This document shows positions 22,733-28,641 of a stretch of 28,641 nt of DNA, one piece after another. Position 1 is the first letter of the stretch. The number at the start of each line of letters is the position of its first letter. The position numbers and the translations under genes are program-made. Source of the DNA: an uncultured bacterium (lineage in GTDB: Bacteria > Bacillota > Clostridia > Christensenellales > Borkfalkiaceae); the NCBI GenBank assembly GCA_934871445.1, contig CAKXBD010000008.1:1-28641 (forward strand). Direction: 5' to 3'. Under the pieces are notes generated by a model that did no database searches, was not told where the DNA came from, and worked only from the letters and a program-made list of their open reading frames with translations.

Positions 22733-23194
22733 ATGAACGCATCGGAGCGACTGAGTATAGAAGAGGTTCTTTTGCGGGAGGGAAAGTACGTCGGCCCCAC
22801 GGTGGGGACGAGCATGCTTCCCATGCTGAAAAGCGGCCGCGACAGCATCGTAGTGTTTCCGAAGGGCGGGCGTCTGAACCGTCTGGACGTGGCGCTTTAT
22901 AAGCGCGGGGAAAACTATGTCCTGCACCGCGTGATAGAGGTAAAGGAGGGCGGGTACGTCATTCGCGGGGATAATTGTTATTCGGACGAATGGGTTCCCG
23001 AAGGGGAGATTTTAGGCGTTCTGACGGAATTTTTTCAGGGCGGAAAGCGCGTTTCGTGTACGGATAAGCGGTATCTCCGCTATGCACGGCGGCGGGTCGG
23101 AGGCTATCCCGCGCGGCTGTTCGTCTTTCGCGTAAAGAGCGCGGCAAAACGGGCGGTAAAGCGGTTGATTGGCGGGAGAGAGGGCGGAAGATGA
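22733..23194 (+). CDS. S24/S26-family (signal-peptidase-like) protease
   Basis: A 153-residue protein. GPTVGTSMLPML gives nucleophile Ser27; YVLHRVIEV gives His65, and VIRGDN gives Asp80, an ER-type (Ser-His-Asp) arrangement rather than the Ser-Lys dyad of bacterial signal peptidase I. There is no clear N-terminal membrane anchor; the C-terminus is basic and may be amphipathic. I chose ATG 22733 although the GGAG before it is very close; the only alternative is an upstream TTG overlapping pqqD. Its stop overlaps the transporter start (ATGA). It could remove a leader from an exported peptide. Confidence 0.82.
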   Translation: MNASERLSIEEVLLREGKYVGPTVGTSMLPMLKSGRDSIVVFPKGGRLNRLDVALYKRGENYVLHRVIEVKEGGYVIRGDNCYSDEWVPEGEILGVLTEFFQGGKRVSCTDKRYLRYARRRVGGYPARLFVFRVKSAAKRAVKRLIGGREGGR

Positions 23195-25080
23195 AAGAAA
23201 AGACGACGGAAAAAGGAAGAGCATGGCTGAAAAGGGAGATGCGTCCCTATCGGCCGTTTGTTCTTTTTATGGCGTTTTTAACGGTGGCGGGGACGCTGCT
23301 TTCTTTGGCTTTTGCGTATCTCACGCGATATATCGTCAATAACGCGGTCGAGGGAAACGCCCGCCTGCTGCTTGTTTTTTCCGCGGTATTGCTCGGGGTG
23401 CTGCTCGCGAGAATCGCGGTGCAGACGTCGGTGAAATATTTTCTCGAACGGGCGCGCGCGAGGATCAACGCGGGGCTTCGCGGGAAGCTCTTCGCGCAGA
23501 TACTTCGTTCCGATTACGCGGGGCTCGAAAAATACCATAGCGGCGACCTTCTCAACCGTTTGACGACGGACGTTTCGGCGGTCGCTTCCGGCACGGTCAG
23601 CATGCTTCCCTCGCTCGCGGGCATGGCGGTGCAGTGCGTCGGCGCAATCGCGGCGCTTTTGACGCTGGATGCGCTGTTTACGGGGATTTTCGTCGCGGGC
23701 GGCCTCGCGGTTTGCGCGCTGACCGTCCTCGTTCGCCGCAAAATGAAAAAATATCATAAGGAATTGGTGGAGGCGGACGGAAGGAGCCGTTCCTTTATTC
23801 AGGAGAGCCTGTCGTCCGCCCTCACCGTCAAGGCATACGGAGCGGAGGACAGAGCAACGGAAAAATCGGATTCTCTCCTCGATAGTTATTTTGGGAAGCG
23901 CATGAAGAAAAACCGCCTCGATTCCTGTATGAGCGGTTTATTTTCGCTTTTCAGCAATGCGGGCGTAATTTTTGCGCTGGTGTGGTGCGGAATCTCGATC
24001 CTGCGCGGAAATATGGATTACGGTTCCGTACTTTCGATTATATTGCTTTTGGGGCAGCTGGAATATCCTTTTGCGATGTTTTCGTCCATTCTGCCCATGT
24101 ACTACGCCCGTGCGGCTAGCGCGGAACGCCTCAGCGAATTGGACGGTATTTCTTCCGAAAAAATGTTACCTTCCCCGTCCTCGTCGTCCGTGCCGTCCTC
24201 GTCGTCCGTGCCGTCCTCGTCGTCCGTGCCGTCCTCGTCGTCCGTGCCGTCCTCGTCGTCTGTGACGTCTTCACCGTGTGCGCCGTCCTCGTCGTCTGTG
24301 ACGTCTTCACCGCCCCCGTCGCCCTCGCCGTCTGCTCATAGATACAATTCTTTCCCCGTCCCGTCCTCAGTCCCTCCGTTTTCTGAAAATTCTTTTCCGT
24401 CGAGACTGTATGAACAAATGAAGGGCTTCCGCATAGAAAAGCTCACGTTCGATTACGGTCGAGAGCGGTTGTTTTCGGAGGCGAACGCAGAGTTTGCAAA
24501 GGGCGGGGTGATTTGCATCACGGGAGAATCGGGGAGCGGTAAGAGTACGCTTTTCAAGCTCCTCATGCATATTTACGCGCCTCTTTCGGGCGGAATTTAC
24601 GCGGTTGTGGGGGACGGAGAGCACCTGTTGACCGAGAGGGAAAGGGGATTGTTTGCATACGTGCCCCAAGGGAATTTTTTATTTTCGGGCACGATACGGG
24701 AAAATCTTGCTTTCTTTTCCGTCGAAGAAAGCGAAGCGGTTTTGGAAGATAGGGAACGTCGGGCGTTAAAAGCGGCGTGTGCGGAATTTGTTTTCGGACT
24801 TCCCGAGGGCTTGGACACTCCGTTGCGGGAGCGTGGTGGCGGGTTGTCCGAGGGACAGCTCCAACGTTTGGCGGTAGCGCGGGCGCTGCTGTCCGAGCGC
24901 CCGATATTGCTTTTAGACGAAGCGACGAGCGCTCTCGACGGAGAAACGGAGAAGAGACTTCTCGAAAATATCCGAAAGGAGAAGAATAAGACGTGTCTTA
25001 TTGTCACGCACCGTCCCGCAGCGCTGGAAATAGCGGATGTCGTTTTAAGGGTGCAAGGCGGAAAAATAGAGCGGATTTGA
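23191..25080 (+). CDS. ABC exporter, fused membrane and ATPase domains, with Ser-rich linker
   Basis: A 629-residue type 1 exporter half-transporter. Residues about 12-315 hold six membrane helices with the usual EKYHSGDLLNRLTTDV coupling region. The ATPase has Walker A GESGSGKST (445-453), Q-loop VPQGNFLFSGTIRENL, signature LSEGQLQRLAVARALL (from residue 552), Walker B ILLLDEATSALD and the switch His in THRP. Between the domains lies a Ser/Pro/Val repeat of about 50 residues from residue 329, then more low complexity to about 405. There is no C39 peptidase domain, which fits the separate S24/S26 protease next door. It probably exports the cassette's product. Confidence 0.93.
   Translation: MKEKTTEKGRAWLKREMRPYRPFVLFMAFLTVAGTLLSLAFAYLTRYIVNNAVEGNARLLLVFSAVLLGVLLARIAVQTSVKYFLERARARINAGLRGKLFAQILRSDYAGLEKYHSGDLLNRLTTDVSAVASGTVSMLPSLAGMAVQCVGAIAALLTLDALFTGIFVAGGLAVCALTVLVRRKMKKYHKELVEADGRSRSFIQESLSSALTVKAYGAEDRATEKSDSLLDSYFGKRMKKNRLDSCMSGLFSLFSNAGVIFALVWCGISILRGNMDYGSVLSIILLLGQLEYPFAMFSSILPMYYARAASAERLSELDGISSEKMLPSPSSSSVPSSSSVPSSSSVPSSSSVPSSSSVTSSPCAPSSSSVTSSPPPSPSPSAHRYNSFPVPSSVPPFSENSFPSRLYEQMKGFRIEKLTFDYGRERLFSEANAEFAKGGVICITGESGSGKSTLFKLLMHIYAPLSGGIYAVVGDGEHLLTERERGLFAYVPQGNFLFSGTIRENLAFFSVEESEAVLEDRERRALKAACAEFVFGLPEGLDTPLRERGGGLSEGQLQRLAVARALLSERPILLLDEATSALDGETEKRLLENIRKEKNKTCLIVTHRPAALEIADVVLRVQGGKIERI
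24175..24318 (+). repeat. 18-bp in-frame minisatellite with a 36-bp higher-order unit
   Basis: Four identical 18-bp units (24175-24246) and a fifth with one substitution (24247-24264) encode PSSSSV each time. From 24247 a 36-bp unit (24247-24282, 24283-24318) is repeated twice. All units are multiples of three. There are no spacers, so it is not a CRISPR array. Confidence 0.93.
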
Positions 25081-25101
25081 CTTTCGGTAAGGAAGGGAAA
25101 A

Positions 25102-26316
25102 ATGGATAGGGAAACGTTTTTTAAGACGGGAGAATATTTTATACGGCTGGTTCGTTTCGGCGCGTCAGGGGGAGAGGGGCTGCCTCCCGAAAAACCGGAG
25201 GAGGTAAGCTGGCGGGATATTCTTCTCCTTTCGGAGAAACACTCGCTTGCGGCACTGACGTATTCCGCGCTTTCCCGTTTGGAGAAAAAGCCCGACAAAG
25301 AGACGGCGGAGAAATGGGAACACGCTTACCGCGTCTGTGTTCACGCGGATATTCAGCAGGAATTTGCGTGGGAAGAAATAAAGGAACGTTTTTCCGAGCA
25401 GGGAATAAAATTTCTTCCCTTGAAGGGAATTTTGCTGAAAAGCCTGTATCCCGAACCCGCCTTTCGCTCGATGGGCGATCTGGATATTTTGTACGAAGAA
25501 AAGGACTTTGAAAAGATAAAGTCTCTCATGCGGGAATTGGGTTACGAATACCGCACGGAGAGCGCCGGCAGCAATCATCAGATTTTCTTTCGTCCGCCCG
25601 TGACGACGGTGGAATTACATCGTGCGCTTTTGAACGATACCTCTCCGTTTGCGGAATATTACAACGACGTTTGGCGCAGAGCCCTGCCGACGGAAGAACC
25701 GTTCGTCTATCGGCTTTCGCGCGAGGATGAGTATATTTTTCTGCTCATACACGGCTATAAACATTTTTCGGGCGCGGGGAGCGGCGTGCGGACGGTTCTC
25801 GATTTTTGGCTTTACTTAAAGAGATACGGAAAGGAGCTCGACAGGGAATATATCGCGGCGGAGCTCTCCCGTGCACAGGAAATCGCCCGTCAATCCGCGG
25901 CGGAACCCGTTGTCGATATTACAGCCGAACCAGCCGCGGAAACGGAAGCGCCTCTCGAAGAATTTGAAAAGACGCTCGAACGGGAAATCGGCCTTTGGTT
26001 TTCGGCCGAAAATCCGACGCTGAACGAGACGGGCATATCCCTGTTGTCGGACGGCGTATACGGCAGGATAGAGAAACTTTGGGAGAGAAAATTGCAAGAG
26101 AAGGGAAAATTCAGGTATCTCGCGGGGCGCCTGTTTCCGCCGTATAAGGTGATGAAGCAGAGATTTACGCTGCTTGAAAAGCTCCCGTTTCTCCTGCCGT
26201 TTTTTTGGATTTTGCGGCTGATTCGCGCGGCGTTCTGCCGCCGTAAAACGGCGGCTGCCGAATATCGATATATCCGCGATAGGAGCCGTAAAGATAAGAA
26301 GAAAAAAGGCAGATGA
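25102..26316 (+). CDS. NTP_transf_5-type nucleotidyltransferase
   Basis: A 404-residue protein. FLPLKGILLKSLYPEPAFRS, followed by MGDLDILY (Lys108, Arg122, Asp126, Asp128), matches the uncharacterised nucleotidyltransferase family seen in paeninodin-type lasso-peptide clusters and sugar-related loci. HQIFFRPPVTTVELHRAL supplies a third acidic residue. A spacer around residues 265-295 is Ala/Glu/Pro-rich (VVDITAEPAAETEAPLEE), and the C-terminus is basic (KDKKKKGR) with a short hydrophobic stretch (LPFLLPFFWIL). AAGGAAGGG precedes the ATG. Last gene of the cassette. Substrate unknown. Confidence 0.85.
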   Translation: MDRETFFKTGEYFIRLVRFGASGGEGLPPEKPEEVSWRDILLLSEKHSLAALTYSALSRLEKKPDKETAEKWEHAYRVCVHADIQQEFAWEEIKERFSEQGIKFLPLKGILLKSLYPEPAFRSMGDLDILYEEKDFEKIKSLMRELGYEYRTESAGSNHQIFFRPPVTTVELHRALLNDTSPFAEYYNDVWRRALPTEEPFVYRLSREDEYIFLLIHGYKHFSGAGSGVRTVLDFWLYLKRYGKELDREYIAAELSRAQEIARQSAAEPVVDITAEPAAETEAPLEEFEKTLEREIGLWFSAENPTLNETGISLLSDGVYGRIEKLWERKLQEKGKFRYLAGRLFPPYKVMKQRFTLLEKLPFLLPFFWILRLIRAAFCRRKTAAAEYRYIRDRSRKDKKKKGR

Positions 26317-26320
26317 AGAA

Positions 26321-26345
26321 GCGGAGGTTTCCCTCCGCCCCTTTA
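26321..26345. terminator. Convergent stem-loop between the cassette and the importer operon
   Basis: GCGGAGG (26321-26327) pairs with CCTCCGC (26332-26338) around a TTTC loop. T-runs follow only after short gaps on both strands, so it is a moderate terminator for the two convergent units. Confidence 0.55.
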
Positions 26346-27152
26346 ATGGGTATTTTTAATGACTAATTTTTCCACGAGCGCGACGATCGCATACATGCCT
26401 GCCGCCAATACGCAGAGGATAAAGACGGCGGTCATGACGAGGTCGAGCTTGAATACCTGCCCGCCGTAGACGATGAGATAGCCGATCCCCGCCTTGGAGA
26501 CGATATATTCGCCCATAATGGAGCCGATCCAAGCCATACCGACGTTAATTTTGAGCATGGAGATAAAGACGGGCAGAGAGGAGGGAATGACGAGCTTTGT
26601 AAGAATCTGCCACTTGTTTGCGCCCATGGAGCGAAGGAGTAGCAGCTTGTTTTCGTCCGTAGCCATGAAGCCGTTGAGCATGTTGAGGATCGTGACGATA
26701 AGTCCGATAAGTACGGTCATGAAAACGATGGCCTTGCTGCCGGTGCCGCACCAGATGATAATGAGGGGGCCGAGCGCGATTTTAGGCAAAGCGTTGAGCA
26801 CGACGAGATAGGGCTCCGAGATTTTGCGGAAAATCTCGCTCCACCAAAGGAGCAGGGCGATGATATAGCCCGAGACGACGGCGATGAAGAATCCGAGCAG
26901 GGTTTCCCAGAGCGTGGTGCCGACGTGATAAAAGAGGGTACCATTCTCGTAGAGGGAGACGAGCGTAGCGCAGATGCGCGAAGGGGAGCTCGTGATAAAG
27001 GGATTGATCCATTCGAAGTGAGCGGACAGTTCCCAGACGAGCAAAAAGAGCGCGAGCACCGCGATCCGGACGAGGTGAACGGTAAAACTTTTTCTTTTGA
27101 GGCCTCTGAGGTAAAGGATATGTTCTCTCGAATATTCGGTTTTGTTTTTCAT
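26343..27152 (-). CDS. ABC importer permease (SsuC/TauC type)
   Basis: A 269-residue BPD_transp_1 permease with about six membrane helices. The ATPase-coupling EAA loop is visible as LRSMGANKWQILTKLVIPSSLP. ALPKIALGPLIIIWCGTG and MAWIGSIMGEYI are typical of the nitrate/sulfonate/taurine and aminopyrimidine importer group. It lies 25 bp downstream of the ATPase gene and completes the operon. The substrate cannot be decided from the permease alone. Confidence 0.92.
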   Translation of the reverse strand: MKNKTEYSREHILYLRGLKRKSFTVHLVRIAVLALFLLVWELSAHFEWINPFITSSPSRICATLVSLYENGTLFYHVGTTLWETLLGFFIAVVSGYIIALLLWWSEIFRKISEPYLVVLNALPKIALGPLIIIWCGTGSKAIVFMTVLIGLIVTILNMLNGFMATDENKLLLLRSMGANKWQILTKLVIPSSLPVFISMLKINVGMAWIGSIMGEYIVSKAGIGYLIVYGGQVFKLDLVMTAVFILCVLAAGMYAIVALVEKLVIKNTH

Positions 27153-27177
27153 TGGTTGAAATCCTCCGCAAAGTGTT

Positions 27178-27912
27178 TCATGAGTTCAATTCTCTCCATA
27201 ACAGCTCGAACCAGGTAGAGAACTGTTTGTTTTCCCGCCGTTTGAGGGGTTCTTTTTCGGGGAAAGCGAGGGTATGAGTGGAGACGACGCGCGCAGGTCG
27301 CTTTGAGAGAACGACGATTTTATCGGCGACGGAGACGGCCTCGCTGATGTCATGAGTAATGAGCACGGCGGTCTTGTGTTCGCTGCGGATAATCTTGTAT
27401 ACGTCGTCGCAGACGCTCAGGCGGGTCTGATAGTCGAGCGCGGAAAACGGCTCGTCTAAGAGCAGCACGTCGGGGTCAAGCGCGAGAGTGCGGATGAGGG
27501 CGGCGCGCTGTCTCATGCCGCCCGACAGGGCGGAGGGATAGCTTTTGAGGAAATCTTTGAGCCCGTATTTTTCTGCGAGGGCGAGCGCGCGGGCGCGGTG
27601 TTCGGGGGTGTCGGCGCGTTGAATTTCGAGTGGAAGGAAGATATTTTTTTCGATGGTGCGCCAGGGAAAGAGCTCGTCTTTTTGCAACATATAGCCGAAT
27701 CGGACGCCGGAATTTTTGACTTCTCCCTCGGTGGGTTTCAGAAGTCCGGCGGCGAGGGACAAAAGGGTAGTTTTTCCGCAGCCGGAGGGACCGATGATAG
27801 CCGCAAATTCTCCTTCCGAAACGGAGAAATTGAGATTTTCGACGGCCACGGTTTCGCCCTGTTTGGTGTGATAGTGCATCGATACGTTTTCAAATTGTAA
27901 AACTTCTTTCAT
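27178..27912 (-). CDS. ABC importer ATPase (SsuB/TauB type)
   Basis: A 244-residue ATPase. GPSGCGKTT is Walker A, QKDELFPWRTIEKNI the Q-loop, SALSGGMRQRAALIRTLA the signature, LLLDEPFSALD Walker B, and LITHDISEAVSVAD the switch-His region. I start it at ATG 27912 (MKEVLQFENV), with AAAGGT upstream, because the frame further upstream overlaps the hairpin and the end of the binding-protein gene and does not resemble the family. It partners the permease and binding protein on either side. Confidence 0.93.
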   Translation of the reverse strand: MKEVLQFENVSMHYHTKQGETVAVENLNFSVSEGEFAAIIGPSGCGKTTLLSLAAGLLKPTEGEVKNSGVRFGYMLQKDELFPWRTIEKNIFLPLEIQRADTPEHRARALALAEKYGLKDFLKSYPSALSGGMRQRAALIRTLALDPDVLLLDEPFSALDYQTRLSVCDDVYKIIRSEHKTAVLITHDISEAVSVADKIVVLSKRPARVVSTHTLAFPEKEPLKRRENKQFSTWFELLWRELNS

Positions 27913-27956
27913 GGTCTTGACCTTTGTTTTGGGCGTATAGCCTCTTTCGGGTATTG

Positions 27957-28002
27957 GGAGCGTCCCCGAGATAAGGCGGGAAGCCTTAAAACAGGGCGCT
28001 CC
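27957..28002 (-). other. Two-level stem between binding-protein and ATPase genes
   Basis: GGAGCG (27957-27962) pairs with CGCTCC (27997-28002) and an inner stem TAAGGC (27972-27977) pairs with GCCTTA (27983-27988). No T-run follows in the minus direction. Stem-loops here commonly protect the 3' end of the binding-protein message so that it outnumbers the membrane parts; that role is inferred. Confidence 0.55.
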
Positions 28003-28009
28003 GAATGTA

Positions 28010-28641
28010 TCAGTTATAGACGTCCTTGTAAGCCTCGTTTGCGTAGGAGGTATCAACGAGGTCGGAGAAATCCACTCTGTGATCGAGTTCTCCCGCGTTG
28101 TCGATGATGTCCTGCAATCTCGTGAAGCTGTCCTCGGTCATGGCGAGATTGGTCATCCAGGCGTCGATTTCCCGATAGCTGTCGAGGGAGATAGCAATCG
28201 ATTCGACGGGGGTGGATTCAAAGTAAGGAAGGAGATAGGGCGCGGCGGTTTCGGAGGGCGTCTCGATGATATATTTGACGGCTTTTGTGACCGCGCGGAG
28301 GAAACCGTCTACTTCCGTTTCGTGCTTTTCTATCCAGGAACTCTTAGCCATGAAACAGGTATAGGGGACCTCTCCCGACGCTTCCCCGACGGAAGCGACG
28401 ACATAGCCTTTTCCGGCGGCCTCGTATTCGGAGGCGACGGGCTCGAACATAGTGCAGTAGTCGGCAGTGCCGGCTTCAAAGGCGCTAGTCATGAGATCGA
28501 AGGCGACGTCGAAATTGAGGGTGACGTCGGTGCCGTCGTGAAGCCCGTTCTGATTGAGGATGTATTCAAAGGTCATAGCGGGGACGCCGCCCTTTCTGCC
28601 GGCGAGGATTTCCTTGCCTTTGAGGTCGGTCCATTCAAAGT
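28010..28641 (-). CDS. NMT1/SsuA-type substrate-binding protein, 5' end outside window
   Basis: About 210 residues of the C-terminal two-thirds are visible and the frame runs off the right edge. EWTDLKGKEILAGRKGGVPA followed by MTFEYILNQNG is the characteristic hinge and ligand loop of NMT1/THI5-like binding proteins; FDLMTSAFEAGTADYCTMFEP and the downstream AKSSWIEKHETEVDGFLRAV also fit. The signal peptide would be upstream, beyond the window. These proteins bind sulfonates, nitrate, taurine or thiamine precursors; the segment does not decide among them. Confidence 0.88.
   Translation of the reverse strand, partial: FEWTDLKGKEILAGRKGGVPAMTFEYILNQNGLHDGTDVTLNFDVAFDLMTSAFEAGTADYCTMFEPVASEYEAAGKGYVVASVGEASGEVPYTCFMAKSSWIEKHETEVDGFLRAVTKAVKYIIETPSETAAPYLLPYFESTPVESIAISLDSYREIDAWMTNLAMTEDSFTRLQDIIDNAGELDHRVDFSDLVDTSYANEAYKDVYN

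Noticed and set aside
24175..24318. CRISPR array
   Set aside because: The repeats are head-to-tail without spacers and encode an in-frame Ser-rich linker.
27913..28056. N-terminal extension of the importer ATPase
   Set aside because: The 48 extra residues cross the intergenic stem-loop, overlap the binding-protein gene and do not match the family; ATG 27912 has a ribosome site.

Overview
The window looks like a chromosomal segment of a Gram-positive Clostridia-type bacterium, probably an uncultured gut lineage (Bacillota). The lineage is inferred from Shine-Dalgarno sites of the AAGGAG type before most genes, TTGACA/TATAAT promoters with 17-18 bp spacers, a single-chain ~1230-residue PurL of the clostridial type with a C-terminal glutaminase, and CpsB/YwqE, VanZ, TcdA and YlmH homologues. 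Coding DNA is moderately GC-rich with many GCG/CGC codons. The exception is one clearly AT-rich gene at 15615-16397.

Layout. (1) 1-1448: the end of a probable lipid kinase gene, a PAS-SpoIIE phosphatase and a 53-residue membrane protein, closed by a bidirectional terminator. (2) 1498-2162: a divergent ECF vitamin-transporter S component with a near-consensus promoter. (3) 2268-2558: a promoter, a rod-like structured RNA that I read as a candidate 6S RNA, and a terminator, directly before purE. (4) 2650-13571: the purine operon purE-C-F-M-N-(HTH membrane protein)-(small membrane protein)-D-L. It covers most steps from PRPP to SAICAR. Two unrelated membrane-protein genes occupy the slot where purH often lies. 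purK, purB, purA and purH are absent from the window. (5) 13767-15534: a CpsB-type PHP phosphatase, a VanZ-like protein and a secreted small protein. (6) 15574-16568: an AT-rich zinc-ribbon gene set between terminators and palindromes, probably acquired. (7) 16602-18508: a RecD/Dda-like helicase whose promoter predicts a nearly leaderless mRNA, then a sugar O-acetyltransferase. (8) 18516-21587: tcdA, a ttcA-like gene, a ylmH-like gene and a pentapeptide-repeat gene, mostly RNA modification and translation. (9) 21653-26316: a tight five-gene cassette of an HPr-kinase-like protein, PqqD-like protein, S24/S26 peptidase, ABC exporter and nucleotidyltransferase, resembling accessory genes of lasso-peptide/RiPP clusters but with no visible precursor or core maturase. 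(10) 26343-28641, minus strand: an NMT1/SsuA-type importer (binding protein running off the window, ATPase, permease).

The strongest leads for something undescribed are the cassette in (9), the promoter buried in the terminator hairpin just before it, the structured RNA before purE, and the membrane-bound HTH protein with a 48-bp minisatellite inside the purine operon. All family names come from motif recognition by eye; no database search was run.
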